From Constantimarinum furrinae (GTDB lineage Bacteria > Bacteroidota > Bacteroidia > Flavobacteriales > Flavobacteriaceae): a stretch of 64,000 bases of DNA. Location of the stretch: NCBI RefSeq assembly GCF_014295415.1, contig NZ_CP052909.1, positions 1,364,001 through 1,428,000 of the forward strand, read 5' to 3'. Shown here one piece after another: positions 30,301-37,545 of the stretch; positions within the stretch are counted from its first letter, which is position 1; every line of letters begins with the position of its first letter. The position numbers were made by a program, and so were the translations under genes. The notes below the pieces were generated by a model. That model searched no databases. It worked only from the letters and a program-made list of their open reading frames with translations, and was not told where the DNA came from.

Positions 30301-31670
30301 GAGGATCACTAAGTGGAGGTGATAAGGCTGTAAATACGCTTATTGGGCTACTAACCTCAATTAAGAAAATTCAATTCAATTATGAGGAGAACAATGGAAT
30401 TTTCCTTCCCGGATATACGCCGTCTGTAGGATTTGCGGGAACGCTCAAACCAACTGCCGGATTTACATTTGGTAGTCAGCGTGAGATACGCGAACTGGCC
30501 GCCCGGAAAGGTTGGCTTACCTTATATCCCGAATACAATGAGCAGTATACTGAAGTAGAGACAAGACAATTGGATGCTCAAATTAATATGGAATTGCTTC
30601 CTGACCTTAAAATAGATTTCAACGGAAACAGAATCTATTCTGAAAATTATGCAGAAAATTATATTGTTGAGGACGGATTATATCGTTCTCTGGCACCTAA
30701 TACCTTCGGAAATTTCAGTATTTCAACATTATTGATAAAAACGGCATTCGGAACTAGTGACGAAAACAGCTCTGATGCTTTTAATGATTTTAGAAGTAAT
30801 CGATTGGTAGTGGCCGATCGCTTGGCGACCGATTTTTATGGTTCTCCTAACTTCCCGCGAGATGAAGATGGTTATCCTGTTGGCTTTGGGAAAGGAAGTC
30901 AGAATGTTTTGCTGCCGGCTTTCCTTGCCGCCTATAAGGGTAGCGATGCTTCGAGTGAAAAGACAGGGATATTCAGAGATGTGCCACTTCCAAACTGGGA
31001 TGTGAAATATACGGGACTCATGAATCTTGCCTGGTTTAAGAAACGTTTTAAACGATTCTCTGTTCAGCATGGATACAGGGCCGGATACACGGTTAATCAA
31101 TTTCAGACTAACCTGGATTACGATCCTAATAATCCTTCGGCTACAGATCAGGCCGGGAATTTTAAGAGCAGAATTTTCTTGACCAATGTTAATCTTACCG
31201 AACAATTTAGCCCCTTGATTCGAATCGATTTCGAAATGAAGAATTCGATCAAGATCCTTGCTGAGTTACGAAAAGACAGAGCGCTTTCATTGAGCTTTGC
31301 CAATAATCTTCTCACAGAGATTCAAGGAAATGAAATTGTTTTAGGTCTTGGATATCGTATTAAAGACCTGAAAATAGGAACCAACTTTGGAGGAAATAAG
31401 AAGATCCTTAAAAGTGATTTGAATTTTAAACTGGATCTTTCAAGAAGAGATAACAAGACTATAATCAGATATCTGGATATTCAGAATAATCAAACTACGG
31501 CCGGACAAACCATTTACGGTCTTCAGTTTACTGCCGATTATGCGTTGAGTAAAAACCTTACAGCATTGTTCTATTACGATCATAGTTTTTCAGAATATGC
31601 GATCTCTACGGCCTTTCCTCAGACAACAATACGAAGTGGATTTACATTGCGATATAACTTCGGAAACTAA
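24357..31670 (+). CDS. sprA: Type IX secretion/gliding motility translocon SprA (Sov)
   Basis: SprA is the very large outer-membrane beta-barrel that forms the type IX secretion channel and is needed for gliding and for export of adhesins and enzymes. The 2437-residue protein has a signal peptide (FFKLIIVLSIIFGSTTAVTAQ, split about residue 32). Beta-rich sequence continues to a terminal aromatic-rich strand ending LRYNFGN. Family markers include KATVYVDDFEASQTELDISA. No ATG precedes the signal peptide, so the start must be TTG at 24357, three bases after the ruvA stop. A Gly-rich insertion occupies about residues 1906-1992. gcvH follows closely. Confidence 0.96.
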   Translation: MGAKNYDYKRSFFKLIIVLSIIFGSTTAVTAQDSTATGSVMGRMELPNPQSIEDLYTYDPITDRYIYTQAIGDFNITYPIILTPEEYQDLILREQMKAYFKEKIDAADGRKEGSEELQKNLLPTFYVNSNFFESIFGGNTIEVIPQGSVEMDLGLLYTKQDNPSFSPRNRSNLSFDFDQRISLSLLGKVGERLQVTANYDTQSTFDFQNQIKLEYTPTEDDIIQKIEVGNVSMPLNSSLIQGAQSLFGVKTQLQFGKTTITGVFSEQKSETRTVVAEGGATITDFELFALDYDENRHFFLAHYFRDNYDRVLRQYPFINSNVQITRAEVWITNRTNRTENVRNIVALQDVGESDPANVGLAVPPGGFINKPRGSYPDNSNNDFNPFGIDDNSVPSILNPAIRDIATVQQGFSGVQVSEGIDYVTLENARRLQPNEYQLNSQMGYISLNQRLNNDEVLAVSFQFTVGGKVYQVGEFSNDGVEATGQTIPGDPSNPGEPPTGGLPQNLVVKLLKSNITNVNEPVWDLMMKNIYPLGAFQLEQEDFRLNILYTDPSPLNYITPAPGTPEFPAVPLPEDVEDTVLLRVFNLDRLNFNNDPQQGGDGFFDFLPGVTVDTQNGRIIFTSVEPFGEYLFNKLDNDAGGPENYDIPSTYNANQNKYVFRTLYESTKTQAEQQQSEKNKFQLKGSYKSTGADGIPIGAFNVPQGSVTVTAGGRVLVEGVDYTVNYQLGRVQILDPALLNSNTPINITTENNTLFGQQTKRFTGLNVEHKFNENFQVGATYLNLNERPLTQKSSYNVEPINNTIFGVNANFSTEVPFLTRLVNKLPNIDTDVESNISLRGEFAYLMPGAPKVSDFDGKATVYVDDFEASQTELDISAPLNWYLSSVPIGLGGEQSNGNFAYNYNRSLLNWYTIDPIFYSSQRPSGIGDEDLSSPFTRRVFRDEIFPNQDIIQGQTQALFTLDLAYYPGTRGPYNFNPAAGGTNTLPNPQDRFGGISRQLTTTDFERSNVEYIQFWIMDPFIYDENAGNTGGKLRFNLGNISEDILKDGRKQYENGLPQDGGTTNTTPTAWGKVPTNQSLVYTFDTQGQERINQDIGYDGLNDGEEASQFPAFAGLNDPAGDNYLYFLQAEGNILERYLQYNGSEGNSPDNVTNTNRGSTPQPDVEDINRDNTMNTVDSYFEYEIDIVPGMDIDNNDYITDVKELDVTLQNNETIPVRWVQFKVPISEPDQAINGIADFRSIRFMRMYLTEFANNTILRFGTLELVRGDYRRYEQTLDLTGEDPDMDDTIFENEAVSIEQNENRQPIPYVLPPGVIREELNNNNNLIRQNEQSLALRVCGLEPGDGRGVYKNFNVDMRQYENLEMFIHAESLINENALSDGDMVAFIRLGNDLSQNFYEIQIPLNPTSFGVTSREDIWPIENRLNLPLRLLQEVKTRTLGDPTIDPTQITFYDQSELDETGADGPENDLRIGIRGNPSFGNVRVIMLGMRNTTGSEICGEVWFNELRLSELKNQGGWAAVASMDANMADFATVSATAGRSTVGFGSIEQGPNQRSREDLQQYDVVTNFNLGQLLPQKWGIQLPFNYGRAEELITPQYDPEFQDIELDQRLDNTESEAEKDAIKEQSVDYTKRQSVNFIGVRKDRTGDGTPMPYDIENFTFSYSYNQVDHHDFEIEDALEQTVNVGATYNYSFVQKPYEPFKKNDSLFTGKYWQFLKDINFNYLPTNISASSNIIRQYNEQKFRELNLLPGNIGLPVLYQRNFLFDWQYTINYNLTKSLRFNFNSSNNRVVTNYIDDEGFADNSIGVWDGFFEVGDPNQHFQSLQLNYDLPFDKFPFLKFIRATYSYTGDFQWQDGSDLFNSIPITLSDGTTETYDLGNSVQNASTHRINSSLDMNSFYRYLGFTKITSSSGGGARGGGGRAGNDTGRGGDGGGKGDEDGKGDGGGDEKTPSVNSLSTGDGGDGGDARRGAAGGGRTAAGGGSGGSLSGGDKAVNTLIGLLTSIKKIQFNYEENNGIFLPGYTPSVGFAGTLKPTAGFTFGSQREIRELAARKGWLTLYPEYNEQYTEVETRQLDAQINMELLPDLKIDFNGNRIYSENYAENYIVEDGLYRSLAPNTFGNFSISTLLIKTAFGTSDENSSDAFNDFRSNRLVVADRLATDFYGSPNFPRDEDGYPVGFGKGSQNVLLPAFLAAYKGSDASSEKTGIFRDVPLPNWDVKYTGLMNLAWFKKRFKRFSVQHGYRAGYTVNQFQTNLDYDPNNPSATDQAGNFKSRIFLTNVNLTEQFSPLIRIDFEMKNSIKILAELRKDRALSLSFANNLLTEIQGNEIVLGLGYRIKDLKIGTNFGGNKKILKSDLNFKLDLSRRDNKTIIRYLDIQNNQTTAGQTIYGLQFTADYALSKNLTALFYYDHSFSEYAISTAFPQTTIRSGFTLRYNFGN
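30074..30333 (+). repeat. Gly/Asp-rich low-complexity insertion inside sprA
   Basis: About 86 codons are dominated by Gly with Asp, Arg, Lys and Ser (runs such as SSSGGGARGGGG and GDGGDGGDARRGAAGGG). The underlying DNA is GGT/GGA/GGC-rich. The reading frame continues on both sides, so it is an in-frame insertion, probably a flexible loop of the barrel. Confidence 0.85.
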
Positions 31671-31701
31671 AATAATAAACCCAACTAAATTTTAAACGAT
31701 T

Positions 31702-32082
31702 ATGAGTGTTCCTTCAGAATTAAAATATACAAAAGACCATGAATGGGTGCGCATCGATGGAGATACGGCGACCATAGGGATAACCCAATTTGCTCAGGGT
31801 GAATTAGGAGATATTGTATATGTTGAAGTAGAAACCGTCGACGAAACGCTGGATAAGGATGAAGTTTTCGGGACGGTTGAGGCTGTTAAAACAGTTTCAG
31901 ATTTGTTTTTACCCCTATCTGGTGAGATCATCCAATTTAATGATACCCTGGAGTCTGAACCAGAAAAGGTGAACGCAGATCCTTACGGAGAAGGCTGGAT
32001 GATAAAAATGAAGATATCGAATCCTGCAGAAATCGATCAATTACTGGATGACGCAGCCTACAAAGAACTTATTGGGGCCTAG
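31702..32082 (+). CDS. gcvH: Glycine cleavage system H protein
   Basis: GcvH carries the lipoyl arm that shuttles the aminomethyl group between the P, T and L proteins. At 126 residues it has the normal length. The lipoylation site is Lys63 in the motif [13 protein letters not shown]. The opening [20 protein letters not shown] is characteristic. It follows sprA by 31 bases and overlaps the VanZ-like gene, so it is co-transcribed with an outer-membrane translocon rather than with other gcv genes, an arrangement I recall from other flavobacteria. Confidence 0.97.
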   Translation: MSVPSELKYTKDHEWVRIDGDTATIGITQFAQGELGDIVYVEVETVDETLDKDEVFGTVEAVKTVSDLFLPLSGEIIQFNDTLESEPEKVNADPYGEGWMIKMKISNPAEIDQLLDDAAYKELIGA

Positions 32083-32452
32083 AATATTTCTTTATACAGG
32101 AATACTTTACACCGCGCTGATCTCTGTTGCTTTACTTTCGTCTACCGCAGAACTACCCCGGGTAGAAACTATTTTTCTCGACAAGATCGTTCATATCGTG
32201 CTGCATTTTTTCCTGTTTCTTATTTGGGCGATATATTTTTCAACTACAAAGAATAAAGTGTTTACCGGTAATCCTGTGCTCTGGTCATTTTTATGTTGTC
32301 TTTTATATGGCATAATTATTGAGTTATTACAACAGCAGTTTACAACGACTCGGCAGGCAGATATTTTAGATGTAGCTGCGAATACAATAGGATCAATTCT
32401 TGGTATTGTTGTGTTTTTAAAAATAAAAGACAGAATCAAGCGTAAAATTTGA
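32048..32452 (+). CDS. VanZ-like membrane protein
   Basis: The 134-residue (or 126 from a TTG at 32072) protein has four hydrophobic segments. The VanZ-family signature near the end is [20 protein letters not shown] followed by ANTIGSILG. VanZ-like proteins are widespread small membrane proteins of unclear function; the name comes from a teicoplanin-resistance locus and does not imply resistance here. The ATG at 32048 overlaps gcvH by 35 bases; the TTG at 32072 would reduce this to 11. The next gene is 59 bases on. Confidence 0.78.
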   Translation: MTQPTKNLLGPRIFLYTGILYTALISVALLSSTAELPRVETIFLDKIVHIVLHFFLFLIWAIYFSTTKNKVFTGNPVLWSFLCCLLYGIIIELLQQQFTTTRQADILDVAANTIGSILGIVVFLKIKDRIKRKI

Positions 32453-32511
32453 CTTTCGTTTTATTTTACAATTGTTTTTCTATATTTTAGCAACTATATA
32501 AATATACTATT

Positions 32512-33237
32512 ATGGAACCCAAAAAGAATCCGAAGGCCGATGTTAGTCGCAGGAGTATGATCTTCTTCCAGTTAGGAATGATTTTAATGCTATTTGTGGC
32601 ATGGCAAGCTATTGAATGGAAAACATATGACAATTCCAATCTTGGACGTGATATGTTAGACGTGGGAGATGAATTGGAAGAAGAAATTCCAATCACTCAA
32701 CCCATTACGCCACCTCCACCACCTCCACCGCCTCCACCGGCACCTGAAGTGATAGAAGTAGTAGAAGACGAAGAAGAAGTAGAAGAAACCATAATAGAAT
32801 CTACCGAAACAAGTCAGGAAGAAGAAATCGTTGAGATCGAAGAGATCGAAGAAGCAGTGGAAGAAGAAATTGCAGACGTGCCGTTTGCGGTAATCGAAAA
32901 TGTTCCAATCTATCCAGGTTGTGAAAGTGCCGGAAATAATGCCGCTAAAAAGGCATGTATGTCTGAAAAGATCCAGAAGTTCGTTCAGAAGAAATTTGAT
33001 GCAGAATTAGCAAATGATTTAGGTCTTGATGCCGGACGACAACGAATTTCGGTACAGTTTAAGATCGATAAGAACGGAAATGTAACCAACGTGCGTGCAC
33101 GTGCTCCTCATCCTAAATTGGAGCAGGAGGCAATTGATGTAGTAAATCAGCTGCCTAAAATGACGCCCGGTAAGCAACGTGGAAAAGCAGTAGGAGTACT
33201 ATATGCACTTCCAATTGTCTTTGAAGTACAAAATTAG
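32512..33237 (+). CDS. TonB-family energy transducer (first of two)
   Basis: TonB proteins transmit proton-motive-force energy to outer-membrane transporters. The 241-residue protein has one N-terminal membrane helix (about 15-35), a periplasmic linker with ten consecutive prolines (67-76) followed by a Glu/Val/Ile-rich acidic stretch (about 79-123), and a C-terminal TonB domain from about 125 (PIYPGCESAGNNAAKKAC, ISVQFKIDKNGNVTNVRARA, LPKMTPGKQRG). It is followed by a strong terminator and a paralog. No exbB/exbD genes are in the window. Confidence 0.9.
   Translation: MEPKKNPKADVSRRSMIFFQLGMILMLFVAWQAIEWKTYDNSNLGRDMLDVGDELEEEIPITQPITPPPPPPPPPPAPEVIEVVEDEEEVEETIIESTETSQEEEIVEIEEIEEAVEEEIADVPFAVIENVPIYPGCESAGNNAAKKACMSEKIQKFVQKKFDAELANDLGLDAGRQRISVQFKIDKNGNVTNVRARAPHPKLEQEAIDVVNQLPKMTPGKQRGKAVGVLYALPIVFEVQN
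32710..32739 (+). repeat. Polyproline CCx tract in the first TonB gene
   Basis: Ten consecutive proline codons (CCT, CCA, CCG) form a short repetitive DNA tract that could vary in length by slippage in steps of three bases without frameshift. Confidence 0.8.
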
Positions 33238-33261
33238 AGTTCCTGATAAAATATGTAAGTA

Positions 33262-33291
33262 AGCCCTTAATTTATTAAGGGCTTTTTTTTT
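33262..33291 (+). terminator. Terminator after the first TonB gene
   Basis: AGCCCTTAA (33262-33270) pairs perfectly with TTAAGGGCT (33275-33283) around a 4-base loop, followed by a T-run. Confidence 0.92.
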
Positions 33292-33342
33292 GGCATAACA
33301 CTTGTATTATATAGGATATAGTAATCCTTAAACACGTACGTT

Positions 33343-34143
33343 ATGAAACCATCTGTGCAGAATTTTCGAAGCGACCCACCAAAAAAGCTTTCAAAAAGAG
33401 AGGATAAAAAACGAATTAATATTAACTGGAATTCCCGCCTGTTCTTTCAGCTCGGGATCATTGCCGGTTTACTAATCGTGTTTGCATTAATGCAAAGTAC
33501 GCTGGGTATGACCGCCAAAGCGTATAAAGTACATGAACGCCCCTTGTGGGTAGAGCCCCCTGTAAAGACTTTTGTGGTGGAACAACCCAAGGTAGAAGTG
33601 AAACAAGAGGTTGTAAAGAAACCTCCGGTGGTTAAGCCGAAAACAATTACGGAAGTTATTGAGGTTATCAAAAATGATGATCAAACCAAGGTGGAAACGA
33701 AAAACACTTCGGTCGACGTACCAAAGACAAATGAAGAACCGGTAAAACCGATAAAAACGAATGTTGTCGTTGATGTTCCTAAGGGGCCAAAAAATATTAA
33801 TGTTGTTGAGTTTGCCCCGGTTTTCCCTGGATGTGAGTCCATGGGCAATAATGAAGCTCAAAAGGATTGTCTGGCTTCCAAACTACATGAATTTATAGCC
33901 AAAACATTCGATACCGATAAATTTGCACATTACGATACCGGAAAATCCCTTCGTATTGCGGTGATGTTTAAAATTGACGATAAAGGGAATGTAGTAGACG
34001 TGGTTGCCCGCGCTCCCGATTCCAAGTTAGAAAGAGAAGCCCAGCGAGTGATCAATAAATTACCTCGAATGACCCCTGGCAGACAAGGGGATATGCCTGT
34101 AGAAGTTATATACACGATACCTATCAAGTTCAACATTGATTAA
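33343..34143 (+). CDS. TonB-family energy transducer (second of two)
   Basis: The 266-residue paralog of the preceding gene has a basic N-terminus, a membrane helix at about 30-50, and a Lys/Val/Pro periplasmic linker (VEVKQEVVKKPPVVKPKTIT) instead of the acidic polyproline one. The C-terminal TonB domain begins near residue 160 (VFPGCESMGNNEAQKDC, AVMFKIDDKGNVVDVVARAP, LPRMTPGRQG). Both copies share the P-GCES-GNN-C block that distinguishes this Bacteroidota subfamily. It is bounded by terminators on both sides, so it is probably monocistronic. Confidence 0.9.
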   Translation: MKPSVQNFRSDPPKKLSKREDKKRININWNSRLFFQLGIIAGLLIVFALMQSTLGMTAKAYKVHERPLWVEPPVKTFVVEQPKVEVKQEVVKKPPVVKPKTITEVIEVIKNDDQTKVETKNTSVDVPKTNEEPVKPIKTNVVVDVPKGPKNINVVEFAPVFPGCESMGNNEAQKDCLASKLHEFIAKTFDTDKFAHYDTGKSLRIAVMFKIDDKGNVVDVVARAPDSKLEREAQRVINKLPRMTPGRQGDMPVEVIYTIPIKFNID

Positions 34144-34148
34144 ACAGT

Positions 34149-34176
34149 AAAGCCGCTCATTTCACGAGCGGCTTTT
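34149..34176 (+). terminator. Terminator after the second TonB gene
   Basis: AAAGCCGCTC (34149-34158) pairs with GAGCGGCTTT (34166-34175) around a 7-base loop, followed by T residues. Confidence 0.92.
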
Positions 34177-34237
34177 TTAGTACTGTTCTTCATGGTAAAA
34201 AAACCGTATCTTTCGGCTATTAAAATGCTATCGCACG

Positions 34238-36340
34238 ATGAAGATACTTGCCTCACTTCTGGTTTTTTTAATTTCAAACTTTATCTTTTCCCAATCTAAT
34301 ACAGCAGTCTTCGAAAAATATCCGGTGTTCCCTGAATGCACAGCATCAACTGTAGACCAACTTCCCGCCTGCTTCAATTTTACGCTAAGTGAGTTTGTTT
34401 ATTCAAATTTTAAGACACCCGAAATTGTTGCTTCGGAAAATTATAAAGGTACCATTGCTGTATTTTTTGAAATTGATAAAGAAGGCGATTTCAGGGTAAT
34501 TTATGTTGATGCGTTTTATGACGATCTGAAGGAAGAAACAAAGCGGGTGTTTGGATTACTTCCGAAGATAACTCCCGCAACCTATAATGGTAACCCCACT
34601 TATGTTCAGTTTACGATGCCAATAGCCATTCCCTTGCAGCAGCCGATTATGGGTCAGGGTGTAAGTACAGTGGGTAAAGAAGCGGATTCCCGCGAGGAAA
34701 AACGACAGGACCTAACGAATGAATTTGAATCGATCGTGAACCTCCCTTATGAAAATGAGGAGTACAGTAGCGAAATAAATATTCCGCTTTCGCATCACAA
34801 TTACAGCTTATTCGATCCTGCTATGAACCGCGTAGGGTTAAACAATCACACAGCACAGAAACCGTATCTCTACAGTGAAGTAAATAAATATTACAGCTTT
34901 GAAGATGAAAATGCGAAGTTGCTTAAAAATAAAACCTCTTGGTTTGGCAGGAAGCTATGGAATGAACATATGGTTACTATTAAGGGAGCAGATTACTGGA
35001 TCACTTTCGATCCTGGTGTCGATCTCCAGGCCGGAAAAGATACCGATGCCGATATAAATACGTACAACAACACCCGATTAGTCTATACTCAGGGAGGTAT
35101 AGGAAAGAGCTTTAATTTTTTTGCAGTTATCTATGAAAGTCAGGGGCGATTTGCTGACTATTTTAACCGATTTGCCGAAGCGCGTAAACCCGATGGGGGG
35201 AACCCTGCTATTATTCCGGCACGTGGGATCGCAAAACAGTTCAGAAAAGATTCTTACGATTATCCCATAGCAACAGGTCATATTTCCTATTCGCCTTCAA
35301 AATGGTTTAATTTTCAACTTGGTCATGGCAAGATCTTTATTGGTGATGGATATCGGTCCCTTTTGCTAAGCGACAATGCCAGTCCATATCCGTTTGCGAA
35401 GATCAATTCTACATTCTGGAAATTAAAATACACCAATACGTGGATGTCACTTCGTGATGTGCGACCGGCGGTTACTCTCGACGGATCGTTCAGGACAAAA
35501 TTCATGGCAAACCACTATTTAAGTTATAATGTTACTAAACGTCTGAATATTGGTCTGTTCGAGTCGGTCATCTGGGAAAATGACAACGACAGAGGCTTCG
35601 ACTTTAACTATATTAATCCGGTGATCTTTTACAGAGCCATAGAGTTTTCTACAGGTTCACGTGGGGGAAATGCCTTAGTGGGATTGAGTGCCAAATATAA
35701 ATTTACAGACAGGGTGAACACATATGGCCAATTAATTATTGATGAATTTTCATCTGGTGATATATTTGGCGGAGAAGGAAGTTATAAGAATAAGGTGGGA
35801 TATCAATTGGGCGCAAAGTACTATGATGCGTTCGGATTGAAAGGGTTATTTTTGCAGGCAGAATACAACCGAGTGCGGCCCTATACCTATTCACATAATA
35901 CCATAGTGTTGAATTACGGGCACAACAATCAGTCGATGGCACATACACTGGGAGCAAATTTTTCAGAATTTATTGGTATTGCGCGATTTCAGAAAGGAAG
36001 AATTTTTGGGGATGTTAAGGTTATTCTGGCTAAAAGGGGATTCGAATTTAATACAGCAAACGATGATCGCTTTTACGGCGGAAGTATATATGGTACCGAA
36101 GACCTTAGAATTTCGGATAATGGTAATGAACTGGCACAGGGGAATACTACAGATTTCTTTCATACTGAACTCCAGGCAGGATATCTTATAAATCCGGCAA
36201 CAAACCTTAAGTTTTACGCAAGCTTGATCCTAAGAGATTTCAAGCCCATGCTGAATACAGAAGATGTCTTCGAAAACCAAACAACTTGGGTCAATTTTGG
36301 AATAAGAACAGATCTGTTTAATTGGTATTACGATTTTTAA
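34238..36340 (+). CDS. remB: RemB-like outer-membrane/gliding motility protein with an N-terminal TonB-C-like domain
   Basis: The 700-residue protein has a signal peptide (MKILASLLVFLISNFIFSQS). Residues about 25-135 resemble the TonB C-terminal domain of the two genes just upstream (KYPVFPECTASTVDQLPAC, IAVFFEIDKEGDFRVIYVDA, LLPKITPATYNG). From about 185 the sequence is beta-barrel-like, rich in aromatic alternation, ending NFGIRTDLFNWYYDF. I assign RemB from the sprA-gcvH-vanZ-tonB context and the overall architecture recalled from F. johnsoniae; mutants there have gliding defects. A near-match -7 box TATCTTTC lies at 34207. The stop overlaps that of the converging hydrolase gene. Confidence 0.66.
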   Translation: MKILASLLVFLISNFIFSQSNTAVFEKYPVFPECTASTVDQLPACFNFTLSEFVYSNFKTPEIVASENYKGTIAVFFEIDKEGDFRVIYVDAFYDDLKEETKRVFGLLPKITPATYNGNPTYVQFTMPIAIPLQQPIMGQGVSTVGKEADSREEKRQDLTNEFESIVNLPYENEEYSSEINIPLSHHNYSLFDPAMNRVGLNNHTAQKPYLYSEVNKYYSFEDENAKLLKNKTSWFGRKLWNEHMVTIKGADYWITFDPGVDLQAGKDTDADINTYNNTRLVYTQGGIGKSFNFFAVIYESQGRFADYFNRFAEARKPDGGNPAIIPARGIAKQFRKDSYDYPIATGHISYSPSKWFNFQLGHGKIFIGDGYRSLLLSDNASPYPFAKINSTFWKLKYTNTWMSLRDVRPAVTLDGSFRTKFMANHYLSYNVTKRLNIGLFESVIWENDNDRGFDFNYINPVIFYRAIEFSTGSRGGNALVGLSAKYKFTDRVNTYGQLIIDEFSSGDIFGGEGSYKNKVGYQLGAKYYDAFGLKGLFLQAEYNRVRPYTYSHNTIVLNYGHNNQSMAHTLGANFSEFIGIARFQKGRIFGDVKVILAKRGFEFNTANDDRFYGGSIYGTEDLRISDNGNELAQGNTTDFFHTELQAGYLINPATNLKFYASLILRDFKPMLNTEDVFENQTTWVNFGIRTDLFNWYYDF

Positions 36341-37425
36341 AGTCCGCCGCCGTCACCGTCTTCCTTCATTTTATCCTTTATTTTCTGCATTTCTTCGTTG
36401 CTCGGACTGTTTTTCAATTTTAATTCCTGGTTTTTTAATGCCTGATCTTTTTTGGCTTTAGTATCTTCATGTTTTTTCTTTATGTCCTCAATATCTTGTA
36501 GATCTCTTTCTCTTTGCTTCATTTCTTCGCCGAGTTCGGCATCGGCATTTTCATACATGATTCGTAAGATTTCCTGATTAGTTATAAAGTGATCTCCGAA
36601 ACCTTGAGCATCATATTTAGCAGTTATATTCGTCATGGCCAGAACTTCCTCCAGAGTTTTCCCCATTCCATATTGCTTGAAAACTGCTTCTTGAATGTCG
36701 CTCAACATTTGTTGAGAATATTGAAGATCTGAGACTGCCGCGATATCTCCATGGCCTGGGATGACTTTAGTACTCGCATTGATCTTTTTTATGGCTGTAC
36801 CCAATGCAGTAATATAACCATCTACAGAACCACCATTTTTTACGTCTATGTACGGGTATCTTTTACTAAAGAATACGTCTCCGGTATGCAACACATTACT
36901 TCTGCTGAAATAGATCATAACATCTCCATCGGTATGAGCATTCTTTACGTGAAATACCTCAATTTCTTCTCCGTTGTAATAAAAGGTCATATCTTCATTA
37001 ATGGTAATTACCGGTAATTGTTCTCCATCGGTTTGTTCTTCCGAATTCTTAATGATATTTACGAGTCGGGATCTGGCGTTCTCATGAGAAATTATGGTAG
37101 TTCCGGTTTTAGCCATTTTACTGTTTCCACCGGTATGATCTCCATGATGATGTGTGTTCACTAAAAATTTTACAGGAACATTTTTAAGGCTTTGTATGCG
37201 CTTAAGATTTTCTTCAACAGCCTCGTCAAACTGATTGTCGATCATAAAAATTCCGTCTACCCCAATACTAATTCCAATATTACCACCTCTGCCCTGCAAC
37301 ATATAGACATTGTTGTTAACTTTTATAACTCTTGCATTGAATTTACCATCGCCATCGTCCTGAGCGACCATAGAAAATCCCGCTACCATTAAAGCGATAC
37401 TAAGTGCAATTTTTAATTTCATCAT
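36337..37425 (-). CDS. Secreted metallo-beta-lactamase-fold hydrolase
   Basis: The 362-residue protein has a signal peptide (IALSIALMVAGFSMVAQ). The MBL fold shows the zinc motif HHHGDH at 92-97, later AHTDGD and VIPGHGD. The substrate is unknown; similar proteins include lactonases, phosphodiesterases and thioesterases, so a beta-lactamase call is not justified. The C-terminal 75 residues are a Lys/Glu/Gln-rich probable coiled coil ending in GDGGGL. The start is ambiguous by one codon (MMKL or MKL). It converges on remB with a 4-base stop overlap and is divergent from ctaB. Confidence 0.85.
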   Translation of the reverse strand: MMKLKIALSIALMVAGFSMVAQDDGDGKFNARVIKVNNNVYMLQGRGGNIGISIGVDGIFMIDNQFDEAVEENLKRIQSLKNVPVKFLVNTHHHGDHTGGNSKMAKTGTTIISHENARSRLVNIIKNSEEQTDGEQLPVITINEDMTFYYNGEEIEVFHVKNAHTDGDVMIYFSRSNVLHTGDVFFSKRYPYIDVKNGGSVDGYITALGTAIKKINASTKVIPGHGDIAAVSDLQYSQQMLSDIQEAVFKQYGMGKTLEEVLAMTNITAKYDAQGFGDHFITNQEILRIMYENADAELGEEMKQRERDLQDIEDIKKKHEDTKAKKDQALKNQELKLKNSPSNEEMQKIKDKMKEDGDGGGL

Positions 37426-37464
37426 TTATACTTTTTAATTAGAGTTTGAAAATAGTGAAAAGCT

Positions 37465-37472
37465 CAAATATA
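37465..37472 (-). promoter_or_regulatory. -7 box of the MBL-fold hydrolase gene
   Basis: TATATTTG on the minus strand matches TAnnTTTG about 40 bases before the start codon. It lies back to back with the ctaB promoter. Confidence 0.5.
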
Positions 37473-37495
37473 ATACTAACAATATCTAATTAATA

Positions 37496-37526
37496 TTGTG
37501 CGAAAAGGGGGGTTGATGTATCTTTG
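37496..37526 (+). promoter_or_regulatory. Promoter of the ctaB-cox cluster
   Basis: TTG (37496-37498), a 20-base spacer and TATCTTTG (37519-37526) form one of the best promoter matches in the window. It rules out translation starting at the upstream GTG (37498) or ATG (37516), which lie within the promoter itself. Confidence 0.75.
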
Positions 37527-37545
37527 CAGCGCAAAAAAAGAATAC

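Noticed and set aside
30729-31205. 158-codon minus-strand open frame
   Set aside because: It is antisense to conserved sprA sequence, with no start context or domain.
32048-32452. Glycopeptide resistance gene vanZ
   Set aside because: Only the general VanZ-like family pattern is present; no van cluster, and the position after gcvH is a common housekeeping arrangement.
36337-37425. Beta-lactamase resistance gene
   Set aside because: The MBL fold and zinc motif alone are shared by many hydrolases; the C-terminal charged tail and context give no support for drug resistance.
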